Below, piece after piece: positions 45,750 through 55,037 of a DNA stretch of 64,000 nucleotides. Source of the DNA: Massilia sp. YIM B02443 (GTDB taxonomy: Bacteria; Pseudomonadota; Gammaproteobacteria; Burkholderiales; Burkholderiaceae_D). Where the stretch lies: assembly GCF_030411955.1 (NCBI RefSeq), contig NZ_JASNRA010000004.1, forward strand, positions 197,944 through 261,943, read 5' to 3'. The notes below the pieces were generated by a model. That model was not told the DNA's origin, did not search any database, and worked only from the letters and a program-made list of their open reading frames with translations. Both the position numbers and the translations under genes were made by a program. Each line of letters opens with the position of its first letter. Position 1 is the stretch's first letter.

Positions 45750-45972
45750 GAGTGCCACCGAGCCAAAGGCTCCGTGGCTGAATATGGAGAGAGCGAACCC
45801 CAGGTATCTCCTGGCGTCGCCTCTTGCCGGTTGCTTCCGGCGTCCACCGCCGCAGCTGGCTGGTGGACTGCTTCCGGACACAGGCGTTTCATCAACGGTT
45901 GTCTGCTTTCCGCGCCACGCTATCGGTGGTGGCTGCGCCAGACCCTGCGCCGTCCGTGATCACGTCGACCAC
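45722..45972 (-). ncRNA. Candidate structured small RNA of unknown class (about 250 nt)
   Basis: No credible ORF fills this gap, yet it has a promoter-like element upstream and a strong terminator at its end. Hairpins seen are: 45754-45778 (GCCAC-C-GAGCC/GGCTC-C-GTGGC), 45800-45814 (CCAGG/CCTGG), 45826-45841 (GCCGG/CCGGC) and 45842-45868 (GTCCACC/GGTGGAC). A closing helix 45818-45822/45882-45886 (CGCCT/AGGCG) makes the last two into a three-way junction. On the RNA strand the motif GGAAGCA occurs twice, once in the junction and once at the loop of 45826-45841. The region resembles a riboswitch-like or housekeeping RNA, but I could not match it from memory to 6S, SRP, RNase P, cobalamin, glycine or c-di-GMP RNAs. 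Confidence 0.5.
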
Positions 45973-45978
45973 GGGTCA

Positions 45979-46006
45979 AGTATAGCGTAATTATTGGTCT
46001 TGTGTA
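45979..46006 (-). promoter_or_regulatory. Candidate promoter of the small RNA
   Basis: On the minus strand TACACA (46006-46001), 16 bases, then TATACT (45984-45979). It lies across the end of the fimV-like coding region. Transcription would begin near 45972. Confidence 0.5.
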
Positions 46007-47133
46007 GACAAGTTGTGCGCCCCCTCTTCCAGCTGTGGCTCGACCACCGCAGGCGCTGCCTTCTTGCGCGCGAATCGCTGGCGCAGACGATCCATCATGG
46101 GTATCTGCGGCTCGCCGACCGGCCTCAGCGCAGGCGTTCTCGCGCGCCTGCGCAGCACCACAATCACGGCCCCGGCAAGCGCCAGCAGCGCGGTCACGCC
46201 GGCGCCGATCCAGCCCCATGGCGTTTCGGACTGCGCCTCGGGCGCAGGCTCCGGTTTCTTGCGGATCGGATGCGCCTTGGGTGCGGCCGGTTTCGGGCCA
46301 AGCACCTCGGACGGCCTGGCGCCCATCGCCACCTGCAGCACTCTGACCTTGTCTTCCAGCTCGCCGATCTGCTGGCGCAGCTGCGCATTCTTGACGTCGA
46401 GCGCAGCGCATACCGAGGGTTGGCCTGGCGCGGCTGGCGCGCAGGTGGCGGCTGCCGGCGGCGCGGCGATCGGCAGTGCGGGCGGCGCCGCCTTGGGTTC
46501 ATGCTTCGGTTCGGGCTTCGGCTCGGGCTTCGGCTCGGGCTTTGGCGCCGCTTTCGGCTCCGGCACAGGTTCCGGCTTCGGTTCGGGTTTCGGCTTCGAC
46601 TCGGGTTTCGGCGCTTTCGCCAGCACCGGACGCGGGACCGGCTTAGGGCGCGCCGGCGCGGCCTTGACCGGTTGCGGCTCCACGACGGGCGCCACCGGCA
46701 CGACAGGAGCGGGCGCGACCGGCGCCGGACGCGGCGCCGGATTCGGGTCCGGCGCCAGCGACAGCGTCACCAGGCGCACGTTGCGCTGGCCGCCGTCGAA
46801 CAGCTCGAGGTACAAATGCAGGCGGCTTGATTCAACCGGAGCCAGCGACGTCACGTGCAGGAACTGGCGGCCGTCGCGCCGCATCACAGACATGGTCAGG
46901 GTCGACAGCACGTGCGGCATGCCGAGCCCGCCGCCGCGGTAGACGTTCGGCTGCGCCAGGCGCGCCTCGACCGCGCCGGCCGGGTTGTCCAGCATCGTCA
47001 GTTCGATGTCGGCGACCAGCGGCTGGCCGATGTAGGAAGCGACGCGCGCGTCGCCCAGTTCGGCAGCGCCGGCAGATCCGGCGGCGCCCGCCAGCAGCGC
47101 ACAGGTAAGGAAAGATGAAAGCCGCCTGGCCAT
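45991..47133 (-). CDS. FimV-like protein, short form
   Basis: This 380-residue protein starts with a signal peptide (to about residue 24, ending AGAAEL). The FimV N-terminal domain follows: 'ELGDARVASYIGQPLVADIE' and 'SLAPVESSRLHLYLELFDGG'. A long linker rich in Lys-Pro-Glu repeats (about 155-215), a coiled-coil 'LDVKNAQLRQQIGELEDKVR', one membrane helix (about 305-330) and a short basic cytoplasmic tail complete it. FimV proteins scaffold type IV pili and polar complexes; the usual LysM motif and C-terminal TPR are not evident here. Start ATG 47133; the longer reading uses TTG. Confidence 0.82.
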   Translation of the reverse strand: MARRLSSFLTCALLAGAAGSAGAAELGDARVASYIGQPLVADIELTMLDNPAGAVEARLAQPNVYRGGGLGMPHVLSTLTMSVMRRDGRQFLHVTSLAPVESSRLHLYLELFDGGQRNVRLVTLSLAPDPNPAPRPAPVAPAPVVPVAPVVEPQPVKAAPARPKPVPRPVLAKAPKPESKPKPEPKPEPVPEPKAAPKPEPKPEPKPEPKHEPKAAPPALPIAAPPAAATCAPAAPGQPSVCAALDVKNAQLRQQIGELEDKVRVLQVAMGARPSEVLGPKPAAPKAHPIRKKPEPAPEAQSETPWGWIGAGVTALLALAGAVIVVLRRRARTPALRPVGEPQIPMMDRLRQRFARKKAAPAVVEPQLEEGAHNLSTQDQ

Positions 47134-47266
47134 GGAAAGACGATACAAAGACAAAAGAGACGAAAAGGAGTAGCCCGAGCGTAATTAACGGACATTGCGA
47201 TAAACTCTTTAATCACAGCCGCGACTTTCGACTTTCCACCCTTGCTGTCAAACACAGGAACCGTTT

Positions 47267-48661
<1,395 letters not shown>

Positions 48662-48760
48662 GGGCATCCGGCTGCGCATCACCAGGACGGCGGGCGTGCC
48701 ACGCCCGTCCGTCAAGCGGCCTCGTGAATCGTACGCCGCCTTCACCACCCCGAGGATAGA

Positions 48761-48973
48761 ATGCAAAAAATAGTTTTCGATTTGACATCAGAATACGTCG
48801 AGCTCAACCAGTTGATGAAGCTGGTTGGACTGGTCGACAGCGGCGGCGCCGGCAAGAACATGGTCGCCAGCGGCGTGGTGTCGGTCGATGGTAAACAGGA
48901 GCTTCGCAAGACCGCCAAGATCCGCAGTGGCCAGACCGTCTCGGTCGGCGACATCCGCATCAGCGTGCAGTAA
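48761..48973 (+). CDS. Small S4-domain RNA-binding protein
   Basis: This 70-residue protein is essentially one S4 domain: 'YVELNQLMKLVGLVDSGGAG', 'MVASGVVSVDGKQELRKTAK' and 'GQTVSVGDIRI'. It matches the YbcJ/YaaA group of ribosome-associated S4 proteins (basic face, 70-75 residues). The probable role is binding rRNA during assembly; no experimental function is known for most members. GAGGATAG precedes the ATG. Confidence 0.9.
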   Translation: MQKIVFDLTSEYVELNQLMKLVGLVDSGGAGKNMVASGVVSVDGKQELRKTAKIRSGQTVSVGDIRISVQ

Positions 48974-49132
48974 GGATGCGGCGATAGTGCGGATAGTGCA
49001 ATAAAGCAGCGGGCCGACAGGCCGGCCGCCGGAGCATGAAAAGCGGCGGCTTATGTTTGCGCACTAACAAACAGAGCGGGGCTTCCTTGTTTATATTTTA
49101 AGACGTCATCTAACGGCTTAGAGGTGAAGGCA

Positions 49133-49417
49133 ATGGAAACCCCGGAACACCACGCACAATCGCAGGAACAGCTGATTGGCGACCTGCGTCTCGTGATCGA
49201 GAACGCGGAAGAACTGCTCAAGAACACCGACCACTACTCCAGCGCGATGTACCAGAACGCGCGCGCCAAGCTGTCGCTGGCGCTGGAAGCGGCCAATGAG
49301 GAACTGGCCCGCTTCGAGGACGCCCAGCTCGAGCGCATGATGGCCGCCACCCGCGCCGCCAACGAACGCTTCCTGGACCGCACCGGCGAAGAGCGTATCC
49401 TGCGCGCGTTTCACTGA
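49133..49417 (+). CDS. DUF883/ElaB-like small helical protein
   Basis: This 94-residue helical protein begins 'METPEHHAQSQEQLIGDLRL' followed by 'VIENAEELLKNTDHYSSAMY', the N-terminal part of the DUF883 (ElaB/YqjD) family. The rest is a charged amphipathic helix. The C-terminal membrane anchor of ElaB is missing, so it is soluble. AGGTGAAGG precedes the ATG; the in-frame GTG at 49124 is part of that ribosome site. ElaB-type proteins bind ribosomes in stationary phase, but here the anchor is absent and function is uncertain. Confidence 0.78.
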   Translation: METPEHHAQSQEQLIGDLRLVIENAEELLKNTDHYSSAMYQNARAKLSLALEAANEELARFEDAQLERMMAATRAANERFLDRTGEERILRAFH

Positions 49418-49481
49418 GCCGCTGTCATCAAGACGTCGTCGTCAGTGCATGCCTTATGGCGCATCGCGTTACGACTCACGC

Positions 49482-49520
49482 AAAAAACGTCATTCCCGGG
49501 AACGCGGAATGACGTTTTTT
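49482..49520. terminator. Bidirectional terminator
   Basis: A long stem AAAAAACGTCATTCC/GGAATGACGTTTTTT with loop CGGGAACGC serves both the DUF883-like gene (+) and the YjfB-like gene (-). It resembles the dispersed palindrome family in its GGAATGACG half. Confidence 0.9.
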
Positions 49521-49541
49521 TGCGGCTGACACCCGGCGTCG

Positions 49542-49742
49542 TTACGCCTTCGTATTGATCGTATTCCCCAGGTGCGCCGGCAGGCTCTGGGCCTGCGGCA
49601 CCGCGGCCAGCGACTCGATCAGCTGCGTCGCCGACGCCTTTTCGATATCCTGCGCGCGCTTCAGGACGGCCAGGCCGACTTCCTGGCGGTTGCCCGTTTC
49701 GGCCATGCTGGTGGCGAGTTTGGCGATATTCGTGACATCCAT
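49542..49742 (-). CDS. YjfB-like putative motility protein
   Basis: This 66-residue protein, 'MDVTNIAKLATSMAETGNRQ' continuing 'EVGLAVLKRAQDIEKASATQ', matches the small YjfB family, which is associated with motility in Bacillus by regulation only. CAGGAG precedes the ATG. It starts 22 bases after the mobB stop and ends before the bidirectional terminator, so it may be the last gene of the gspA-gspB-mobB unit. Together with the fliT-like gene it is a second small motility-type gene outside a flagellar cluster. Confidence 0.72.
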   Translation of the reverse strand: MDVTNIAKLATSMAETGNRQEVGLAVLKRAQDIEKASATQLIESLAAVPQAQSLPAHLGNTINTKA

Positions 49743-49764
49743 CGTGGTCTCCTGACAAGGCTGA

Positions 49765-50349
49765 TCACTTGTTAACGGCTGTGCCGACCAGAACTTGAGG
49801 GTTGTTCCGTAACCAGCCGTGCAGCCAGTCGACCACCCCGTCCGGGTCGTTCAGATCGAGCCAAGCCACCCCGGCGCCCGCGTCATCGGGACGCGCCACG
49901 TCCGACACCACGCCGACGATATGCTCGTCCTCCGGATACAGCGCCGGCTTGCCCACCTCCGGGCGATACACCTCCAATTTGGGCAGCGCTTCCCACTTGT
50001 AGCCCTCCACCAGCGTCAGATCGGCCGGCGACAGGCGTTGCAGGTGTTCGGCCAGCGACGGTTCGGTTTCGCCGCGCAGCTCGCGCATGATCGCGGTGCG
50101 GTACGGCGACGCGATCATCACCTCGGCAGCCCCGGCCAGGCGCAGGCGCGCACTGTCCTTGCGCGGCGGCTCGAGTTCGATGTCATGGTGACTGTGCTTG
50201 ACGATGTTCACGCGCAGCCCGGCGCCGGCCAGGCGCGCCACCAGTTTTTCCAGCAGCGTGGTCTTGCCGCTGCCCGACCAGCCGACGATGGCCAGCACCC
50301 TGCCGATTTCCTTGGCGACGACTTCACCTGCGACTTCAGTATGCGACAC
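49765..50349 (-). CDS. mobB: Molybdopterin-guanine dinucleotide biosynthesis adaptor MobB
   Basis: This 194-residue P-loop GTPase has 'AIVGWSGSGKTTLLEKLVARL' (Walker A), 'VNIVKHSHHDIELEPPRKDSARLRLAGA' and 'LVEGYKWEALPKLEVYR'. It assists MobA in adding GMP to molybdopterin. Translation seems to begin at a GTG (50347-50349) that overlaps the gspB stop region by 14 bases; no ATG fits the family start. The C-terminal region (VAWLDLNDPDGVVDWL) is as in other MobB proteins. mobA is not adjacent. Confidence 0.9.
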   Translation of the reverse strand: MSHTEVAGEVVAKEIGRVLAIVGWSGSGKTTLLEKLVARLAGAGLRVNIVKHSHHDIELEPPRKDSARLRLAGAAEVMIASPYRTAIMRELRGETEPSLAEHLQRLSPADLTLVEGYKWEALPKLEVYRPEVGKPALYPEDEHIVGVVSDVARPDDAGAGVAWLDLNDPDGVVDWLHGWLRNNPQVLVGTAVNK

Positions 50350-51088
50350 GATAACGGTACCCTCGGTAATTCATGACGGCCGCTTTCGGCAGCAAGCGTT
50401 CGAGCACCAGGCCGGGCGCCACTTCCTCGCCCTCGCGGCGCAGCATCTTGTCGACCAACAGCAGGCGCTCGGCCGGATCCGGCGAATAGATGTAGCCGCC
50501 GAAAGCCACCTTCGGGATCTCGCGCTGGATCGCCTCGGGCAACTGCTGCAGGGTGCGCACAGTGTCTTCGGCCGGCGCCTGGACCGCGGCCGGCGCGGCC
50601 ACCGGTGCGGGCGGCGCATCCGCCACCCGTGCCGGCGCCGCCTCGCGTGCCTTCACCGGCGGCGCAGGTTCGGGCGCAGGTTCGGCAACAACGGCCGGCC
50701 GCGTCGGCGCGGCTTCCTTCACCACCGGAGACGGCGCGGATGCCGGCGCGGGTGCAGCGGCAGCAGGTGCGGCGGCGGGCGCCGGCGTGGGTGCCGGTGC
50801 GGGCGCAGGCGCCGGCGGCGCGGCGGCTGGCGCGGGAGTCGTGATCGGCGCGGGCGCCTGGGCCACCACCGCCGGCGCCGGCGCCTGCTCGCCACCCTGG
50901 CGCGTCCACCACACCACAGCCAGTGCCACCAGCACGCCCGTGCCTGCGCCGACCGCCGCATAGCGCCGTCCGGCCCCCTGCGCCGGCGCCGCCGCCGCAT
51001 ACGACTGCGCCGGCGCGTGGATCGTCGGTGCGCTTCCCAGCTGGCGCTCGGCCTGGGCCTTCTTCAATGCTTCGAGGATGTACGACAT
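50336..51088 (-). CDS. gspB: General secretion pathway protein B (GspB-like)
   Basis: This 250-residue protein starts 'MSYILEALKKAQAERQLGSA', the GspB/ExeB hallmark. It has one membrane helix (about 45-62), a long Ala/Pro periplasmic linker (about 70-170), and ends with a folded domain 'FGGYIYSPDPAERLLLVDKM' and 'LVLERLLPKAAVMNYRGYRY'. With GspA it inserts the type II secretin into the peptidoglycan layer. It begins one base after the gspA stop. No other gsp gene is in the window. Confidence 0.9.
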   Translation of the reverse strand: MSYILEALKKAQAERQLGSAPTIHAPAQSYAAAAPAQGAGRRYAAVGAGTGVLVALAVVWWTRQGGEQAPAPAVVAQAPAPITTPAPAAAPPAPAPAPAPTPAPAAAPAAAAPAPASAPSPVVKEAAPTRPAVVAEPAPEPAPPVKAREAAPARVADAPPAPVAAPAAVQAPAEDTVRTLQQLPEAIQREIPKVAFGGYIYSPDPAERLLLVDKMLRREGEEVAPGLVLERLLPKAAVMNYRGYRYRVAY

Positions 51089-51089
51089 A

Positions 51090-52745
51090 TTATTTTCCCG
51101 TCCCGCCGGCCGCCAGCAGGCGCGGTTCGGCCACGCCGGAGAGCTGGTTGAGACGCATGTAGGTGTGCGGTCCGGCCACGCCGTCCGCCTTCAGTTGCTG
51201 CGCTGCCTGGAAGGCGCGCAATCCCTCTTTCATCGCCGCGTCGAACGGCCGGTCGAGCGGCGGCGCGCCGGTGGACGTCAAACCGGCCAGGCGCTGCGCC
51301 AGCCAGTCGACGTCGGCGCCGCGGTCGCCCAGCGCCACCATCTCGCGAAACGCGCGCGGCACGCGCCAGAAGGTGGTGAACTCGCCGCCGAAACGGGCCA
51401 CGAAAGACGGGATGCCGACCCGCTGGCGCCGGCCGTCGGCTTCCAGCGTGACGCTGTCGGCATCGAGCGCCAGCAGCAGCGCGTAGCCGGTGCGCGCGCC
51501 GTCGTGCAGCGTGACCACCGCCGGGCGGTCGAGCAGGCGCAGTTCGTACAACCCGCCCCGGCCCGCGTAGCAGCGCAGGTTGGCGCGCAGCGCGGCGTCG
51601 CACACCGATTTCACGTCGGCGCCGGCCAGGCTGGCGAAGTCCGAGCCCCATAAGGCAGCCAGCCGGCGCAGCGCGCCATGCTCGCTGGCCTGGGCCGGCA
51701 CGCGCTCACCAGGCTTGGCGGGTGCGACCGCCTTGGCGACGTTCGCAGGGGCAGCCGCATTGGCGGCCACTACTTTCGCCGCTGCCGGCTGCTCGCCAGT
51801 CTGCGCCACCGCCGGCGCCTTCTCATGCGGCATGATCTGCCACGCGGCGGCGGCGCTGATCGCCACCCCGGCCAGCGCCCCGCCCGCGATCAGCGGCCAG
51901 CGCGCCCCAGGATTGCGCGCCGCCGGCTCGCCCGCGAACACTTCCTCGGCCGCGCGCAGCAGGATCGGGCGCGTGACTTGTGCGCTGTTCTCGACATAGG
52001 CGCCGAGCAGCGCGCGGTCGCACAGCAGGTTGATGCGGCGCGGCACGCCGTGCGTCAGCCGGTGCACCAGCGGCACCAGCGGCGGCGGGAACGGCGTGCC
52101 GACCGCGCCCGATACCGCCAGCCGGTGCCCGATGTAGGCGCCGGTCTCCGGCTCGGACAAGGGTCCCAGGTGATAGCGCGCGATCACGCGCTGCGCCAGC
52201 TGCTCCAGTTCGGGCCGCGCCAGCATGGTGCGCAATTCGGGCTGGCCGATCAGGATGATCTGCAGCAGCTTGCGTTCGCTGGTCTCGAGATTGGTGAGCA
52301 AGCGCAGCTGCTCCAGCACCTCGGGCGACAGGTTCTGCGCCTCATCGATCACCAGCACGTTGTTCAGGCCTTGCGCGTGCGATTCCAGCAGGTAGCGGTT
52401 GATCGCATCCACGTAGCCCTTCACGCCGAAGGGCGCGCTGCCTGCCGCCGGCAGTTCGATGCGCAGCTCGTCGCACACCGTCAACAGCAGTTCCTCCACC
52501 GTCAGCTTGGGGTTGAAGATGTAGGCCAGGCGGCAGTTCTCGGGCACCTGCTCGATGAAGCAGCGGCACACGGTGGTCTTGCCGGCGCCGATCTCGCCGG
52601 TGAGCAGGACGAAGCCGCCGCCGCTGCCGATCCCGTACAGCAGGTGCGCCAGCGCTTCGCGGTGCCGCTCGCTCATGAACAGGTAGCGAGGATCGGGCGC
52701 GATCGAGAACGGTGCTGCCTTCAGCTGGAAATAGTGGTTGTACAT
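51090..52745 (-). CDS. gspA: General secretion pathway ATPase GspA (ExeA-like)
   Basis: This 551-residue protein has an AAA ATPase domain ('MYNHYFQLKAAPFSIAPDPR', Walker A GEIGAGKT at residues 50-57, Walker B 'NVLVIDEAQNLSPE'), a membrane helix near 280-300 and a Pro/Ala linker. A C39-like periplasmic region (about 360-470) and a C-terminal peptidoglycan-binding domain ('DRPFDAAMKEGLRAFQAAQQ', then 'LKADGVAGPHTYMRLNQL') complete it. It works with GspB at the type II secretion secretin. It heads a unit gspA-gspB-mobB-yjfB. Confidence 0.93.
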   Translation of the reverse strand: MYNHYFQLKAAPFSIAPDPRYLFMSERHREALAHLLYGIGSGGGFVLLTGEIGAGKTTVCRCFIEQVPENCRLAYIFNPKLTVEELLLTVCDELRIELPAAGSAPFGVKGYVDAINRYLLESHAQGLNNVLVIDEAQNLSPEVLEQLRLLTNLETSERKLLQIILIGQPELRTMLARPELEQLAQRVIARYHLGPLSEPETGAYIGHRLAVSGAVGTPFPPPLVPLVHRLTHGVPRRINLLCDRALLGAYVENSAQVTRPILLRAAEEVFAGEPAARNPGARWPLIAGGALAGVAISAAAAWQIMPHEKAPAVAQTGEQPAAAKVVAANAAAPANVAKAVAPAKPGERVPAQASEHGALRRLAALWGSDFASLAGADVKSVCDAALRANLRCYAGRGGLYELRLLDRPAVVTLHDGARTGYALLLALDADSVTLEADGRRQRVGIPSFVARFGGEFTTFWRVPRAFREMVALGDRGADVDWLAQRLAGLTSTGAPPLDRPFDAAMKEGLRAFQAAQQLKADGVAGPHTYMRLNQLSGVAEPRLLAAGGTGK

Positions 52746-52805
52746 GCGGTTGATGCGGCAAGGGTTACGACACTGACGTTAGCAATGGCGACACCCCGGA
52801 ACCGG

Positions 52806-53315
52806 TCAACGGGCCGCCTGCTGCGGTTTGAACTTTGCGCAGTATATTTTGCTTTTGTCATTGGCGTACGCGATCGTGCTGCCCGGGTTGGACTTGCGCA
52901 AAGGGTAGCGCGAGCCATCGACCGGCCGGAACGCCGTGCCGGCGGCGCCGTGCACCGCTTTTTCGAGTTCCTCGGGCTTGCTCTCGGTGACGGCGGCGAT
53001 GAATACCAGTTCGCTGCTGTCGTCGCTCACCATCACCTCTTTCACCTGGGCGCCCCACAGCGTGGCGTCGATGCGGAACCACCAGGCGCCGCCCTCGCGC
53101 TTGTAGGACGGGCCGAAGGACCGGGTCAGGTACTGGTAAAAATAGGCGTTGTTCAATTCGCCGCGGCACAGCAGCGCGCTGCCGATCACCGGGCCGAAGG
53201 TCGACGGCGCGGCCTGCGCCGGGAAGCTGGCCAGGGCCGCCGCCATGCCCACCCCGCACACCGCGAGGCCAAGCGCGCGCAGGCCGGCCCGGACCCATGG
53301 TCCGTTGCTGGACAT
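52806..53315 (-). CDS. Exported hypothetical protein
   Basis: This 169-residue protein has a signal peptide-like N-terminus (ending 'AALASFPAQAAP') and a soluble domain with a Cys pair ('LLCRGELNNAYFYQYL', 'IYCAKFKP'). No family was recognised. An alternative GTG start at 53372 is preceded by GGGAGAG and would add 19 residues before the signal peptide; a longer TTG start is less likely. It is transcribed ahead of gspA with 60 bases between, so it may share its promoter. Confidence 0.7.
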   Translation of the reverse strand: MSSNGPWVRAGLRALGLAVCGVGMAAALASFPAQAAPSTFGPVIGSALLCRGELNNAYFYQYLTRSFGPSYKREGGAWWFRIDATLWGAQVKEVMVSDDSSELVFIAAVTESKPEELEKAVHGAAGTAFRPVDGSRYPLRKSNPGSTIAYANDKSKIYCAKFKPQQAAR

Positions 53316-53699
53316 CCTGCCTGGTTGCGCTGGTGCGACCTGCGGCGTACGCGGGTCCGGTTGGCGAATCACCCAAATCTCTCCCAAAACGATCCCGTCA
53401 TTATGACACCCTGGCGCGCCATACGGTCAGCTCCGGAGGGCTTGCGCAGGCCTTGGCGCCGTCACGCAGCCGCATCCGCAACGGTGCTGTTGTGGTCGAG
53501 CCACACCATGCAGCCAAGCCCTTGTCTGCCTGTCAAAGCGCTTGGTGGCCGTGTGGTACGTTCGTCATCCACGCATCCTGTCGCGGCTGGATGCAGTTGA
53601 TCCCGCCGAATCGTCGTTCCAGCGGTTTCGCCATGCACGGCGCCTTCCCTTGTCTTATCGTCCAGTCTCCGATCCACTTGAGAGCGACATCGAATTGCC
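53316..53699. other. Divergent intergenic region
   Basis: 384 bases between the exported hypothetical protein and the DUF2807 gene. I see no ORF with real features, no strong promoter and no repeat. Some of it may be the 5' part of the exported protein if a GTG start is used. Confidence 0.5.
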
Positions 53700-55028
53700 A
53701 TGCATATCGTCCTGAACCGCGCCCTTCCCGCCATCGCCGCCGCCCTGCTCGCCGCCGGCGCCGTCCACGCCGAGCCGAGCGCCGCCGCGATCACCGAGCA
53801 GCGCAGCGTCGGCGCCTTCAGCGCGATCGAACTGAGCGGCCCGTTCGACGTCGCGGTGCGCGCCGGCAGCGGCGCCGGCGTGACGCTCACCGGCGGGCGC
53901 GCGCAACTGGAGCAGATCGAGGTCCTGGTGCAGGACGGCACGCTGGTGGTGCGGCCGCTCTCGCGGGTCGGCTTTCATTTCGATTTCGGCAAGCGTCCCG
54001 AGCGCGTCACGATCAGCATCGGCGCGCCGCAGCTGGCCAGCCTGCGCGCGTCCGGCAGCGGCGACGTCACGCTCGACGGCATCAATGGCGAGCGCTTCAC
54101 GCTCGGCGTCACTGGTCCGGGCGACCTGCGCGCCAGCGGCGCGGTGCGCGACCTGACGCTGACCGCGAGCGGCAGCGGCGACGCCGACCTGCGCCGGGTG
54201 CGCGCCACCAATGTCGACCTGACCATGTCGGGGCCGGGCGACGTGCGGCTGGCGCATATCGGCAACGACCTGCGCGCCAGGGTCAGCGGCTCGGGCGACC
54301 TCGATGCGGACGGCTTGCGCCTGGCGCGCCTGGACGCGCAACTGAGCGGCCCGGGCGACGTCAAGCTGGCCGGCAGCAGCCGCCAGATCCAGGCCAGGAT
54401 GACCGGTTCGGGCAACCTTGATGCCTGCGAGCTGTCCGGCGAACTGGTCAACACGGTCCAGAGCGGACCCGGCGACGCCTGCATCGGCGGCCCGATCGCC
54501 AGGCTCGATAGCCAGATCACCGGCTCGGGCGGGCTGCAGGCCCCGGGCATGCAGGCGCGCGAGGCGGTGTTGCGCATGAAGGGTCCGGGCAATGCCAGGC
54601 TGGGCGGCACGGTCGGCAAGCTGCAGGCGGAACTGGGCGGCTCGGGCGAGCTCGAAGGCGACGCCCTGCGCGTGAGCAGCGCCGTGGTCAAGAGCAACGG
54701 TCCCGGCGACGTGGTGCTGGGGATGGTTGGCGACACGCTCGAGGCCCACATGAGCGGCTCGGGCGGGCTGAAAGCCACGCTCGACGGCAAGCGCCTGCTG
54801 CTCAATGCCAATGGTCCGGGCGGCGCCAAGGTGCAGGGCCGCGTGGGGCTGGTGCGGGCGCGCGTGAGCGGTTCCGGTTCGCTTGAGGGCCGCGACCTGA
54901 ACGCGGAGCGCGCCGACATCGCGGTCAGCGGTCCGGGCAGCGCCAGGGTGAACCTGACCGGCGGCGCGCCCGCCGGCGGCCAGCTGCTGCTGGTGGACCG
55001 CAACGGCAGCCGCCACGCACCGCAATAA
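53700..55028 (+). CDS. Secreted GIN/DUF2807 beta-repeat protein with alternating GSG/GPG motifs
   Basis: This 442-residue exported protein has a signal peptide (to about residue 24, ending AVHAEP). The DUF2807 (head GIN) start is 'RSVGAFSAIELSGPFDVAVR'. From about residue 118 to the end there are 16 short repeats, each with a GSG or GPG turn in strict alternation, spaced 20 and then 19 residues apart. Each repeat has two beta strands with hydrophobic residues at alternating positions. This would form a long right-handed beta-helix with a proline turn on every second rung. It probably sits at the cell surface or in the periplasm. It is convergent with the hybrid kinase gene. Confidence 0.85.
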   Translation: MHIVLNRALPAIAAALLAAGAVHAEPSAAAITEQRSVGAFSAIELSGPFDVAVRAGSGAGVTLTGGRAQLEQIEVLVQDGTLVVRPLSRVGFHFDFGKRPERVTISIGAPQLASLRASGSGDVTLDGINGERFTLGVTGPGDLRASGAVRDLTLTASGSGDADLRRVRATNVDLTMSGPGDVRLAHIGNDLRARVSGSGDLDADGLRLARLDAQLSGPGDVKLAGSSRQIQARMTGSGNLDACELSGELVNTVQSGPGDACIGGPIARLDSQITGSGGLQAPGMQAREAVLRMKGPGNARLGGTVGKLQAELGGSGELEGDALRVSSAVVKSNGPGDVVLGMVGDTLEAHMSGSGGLKATLDGKRLLLNANGPGGAKVQGRVGLVRARVSGSGSLEGRDLNAERADIAVSGPGSARVNLTGGAPAGGQLLLVDRNGSRHAPQ

Positions 55029-55037
55029 TCGCCCGGC

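Noticed and set aside
45800..45814. Resemblance of CCAGGAGATACCTGG to a cobalamin riboswitch B12 box
   Set aside because: Only this short hairpin fits; the other conserved cobalamin blocks are absent and no B12 gene follows.
45591..45881. 96-codon minus-strand ORF across the small RNA candidate
   Set aside because: It crosses two intrinsic terminators and has no ribosome site or family resemblance.
50590..50880. Low-complexity Ala/Pro region as possible DNA repeat array
   Set aside because: It is the periplasmic linker of GspB encoded by biased codons; no regular DNA unit.
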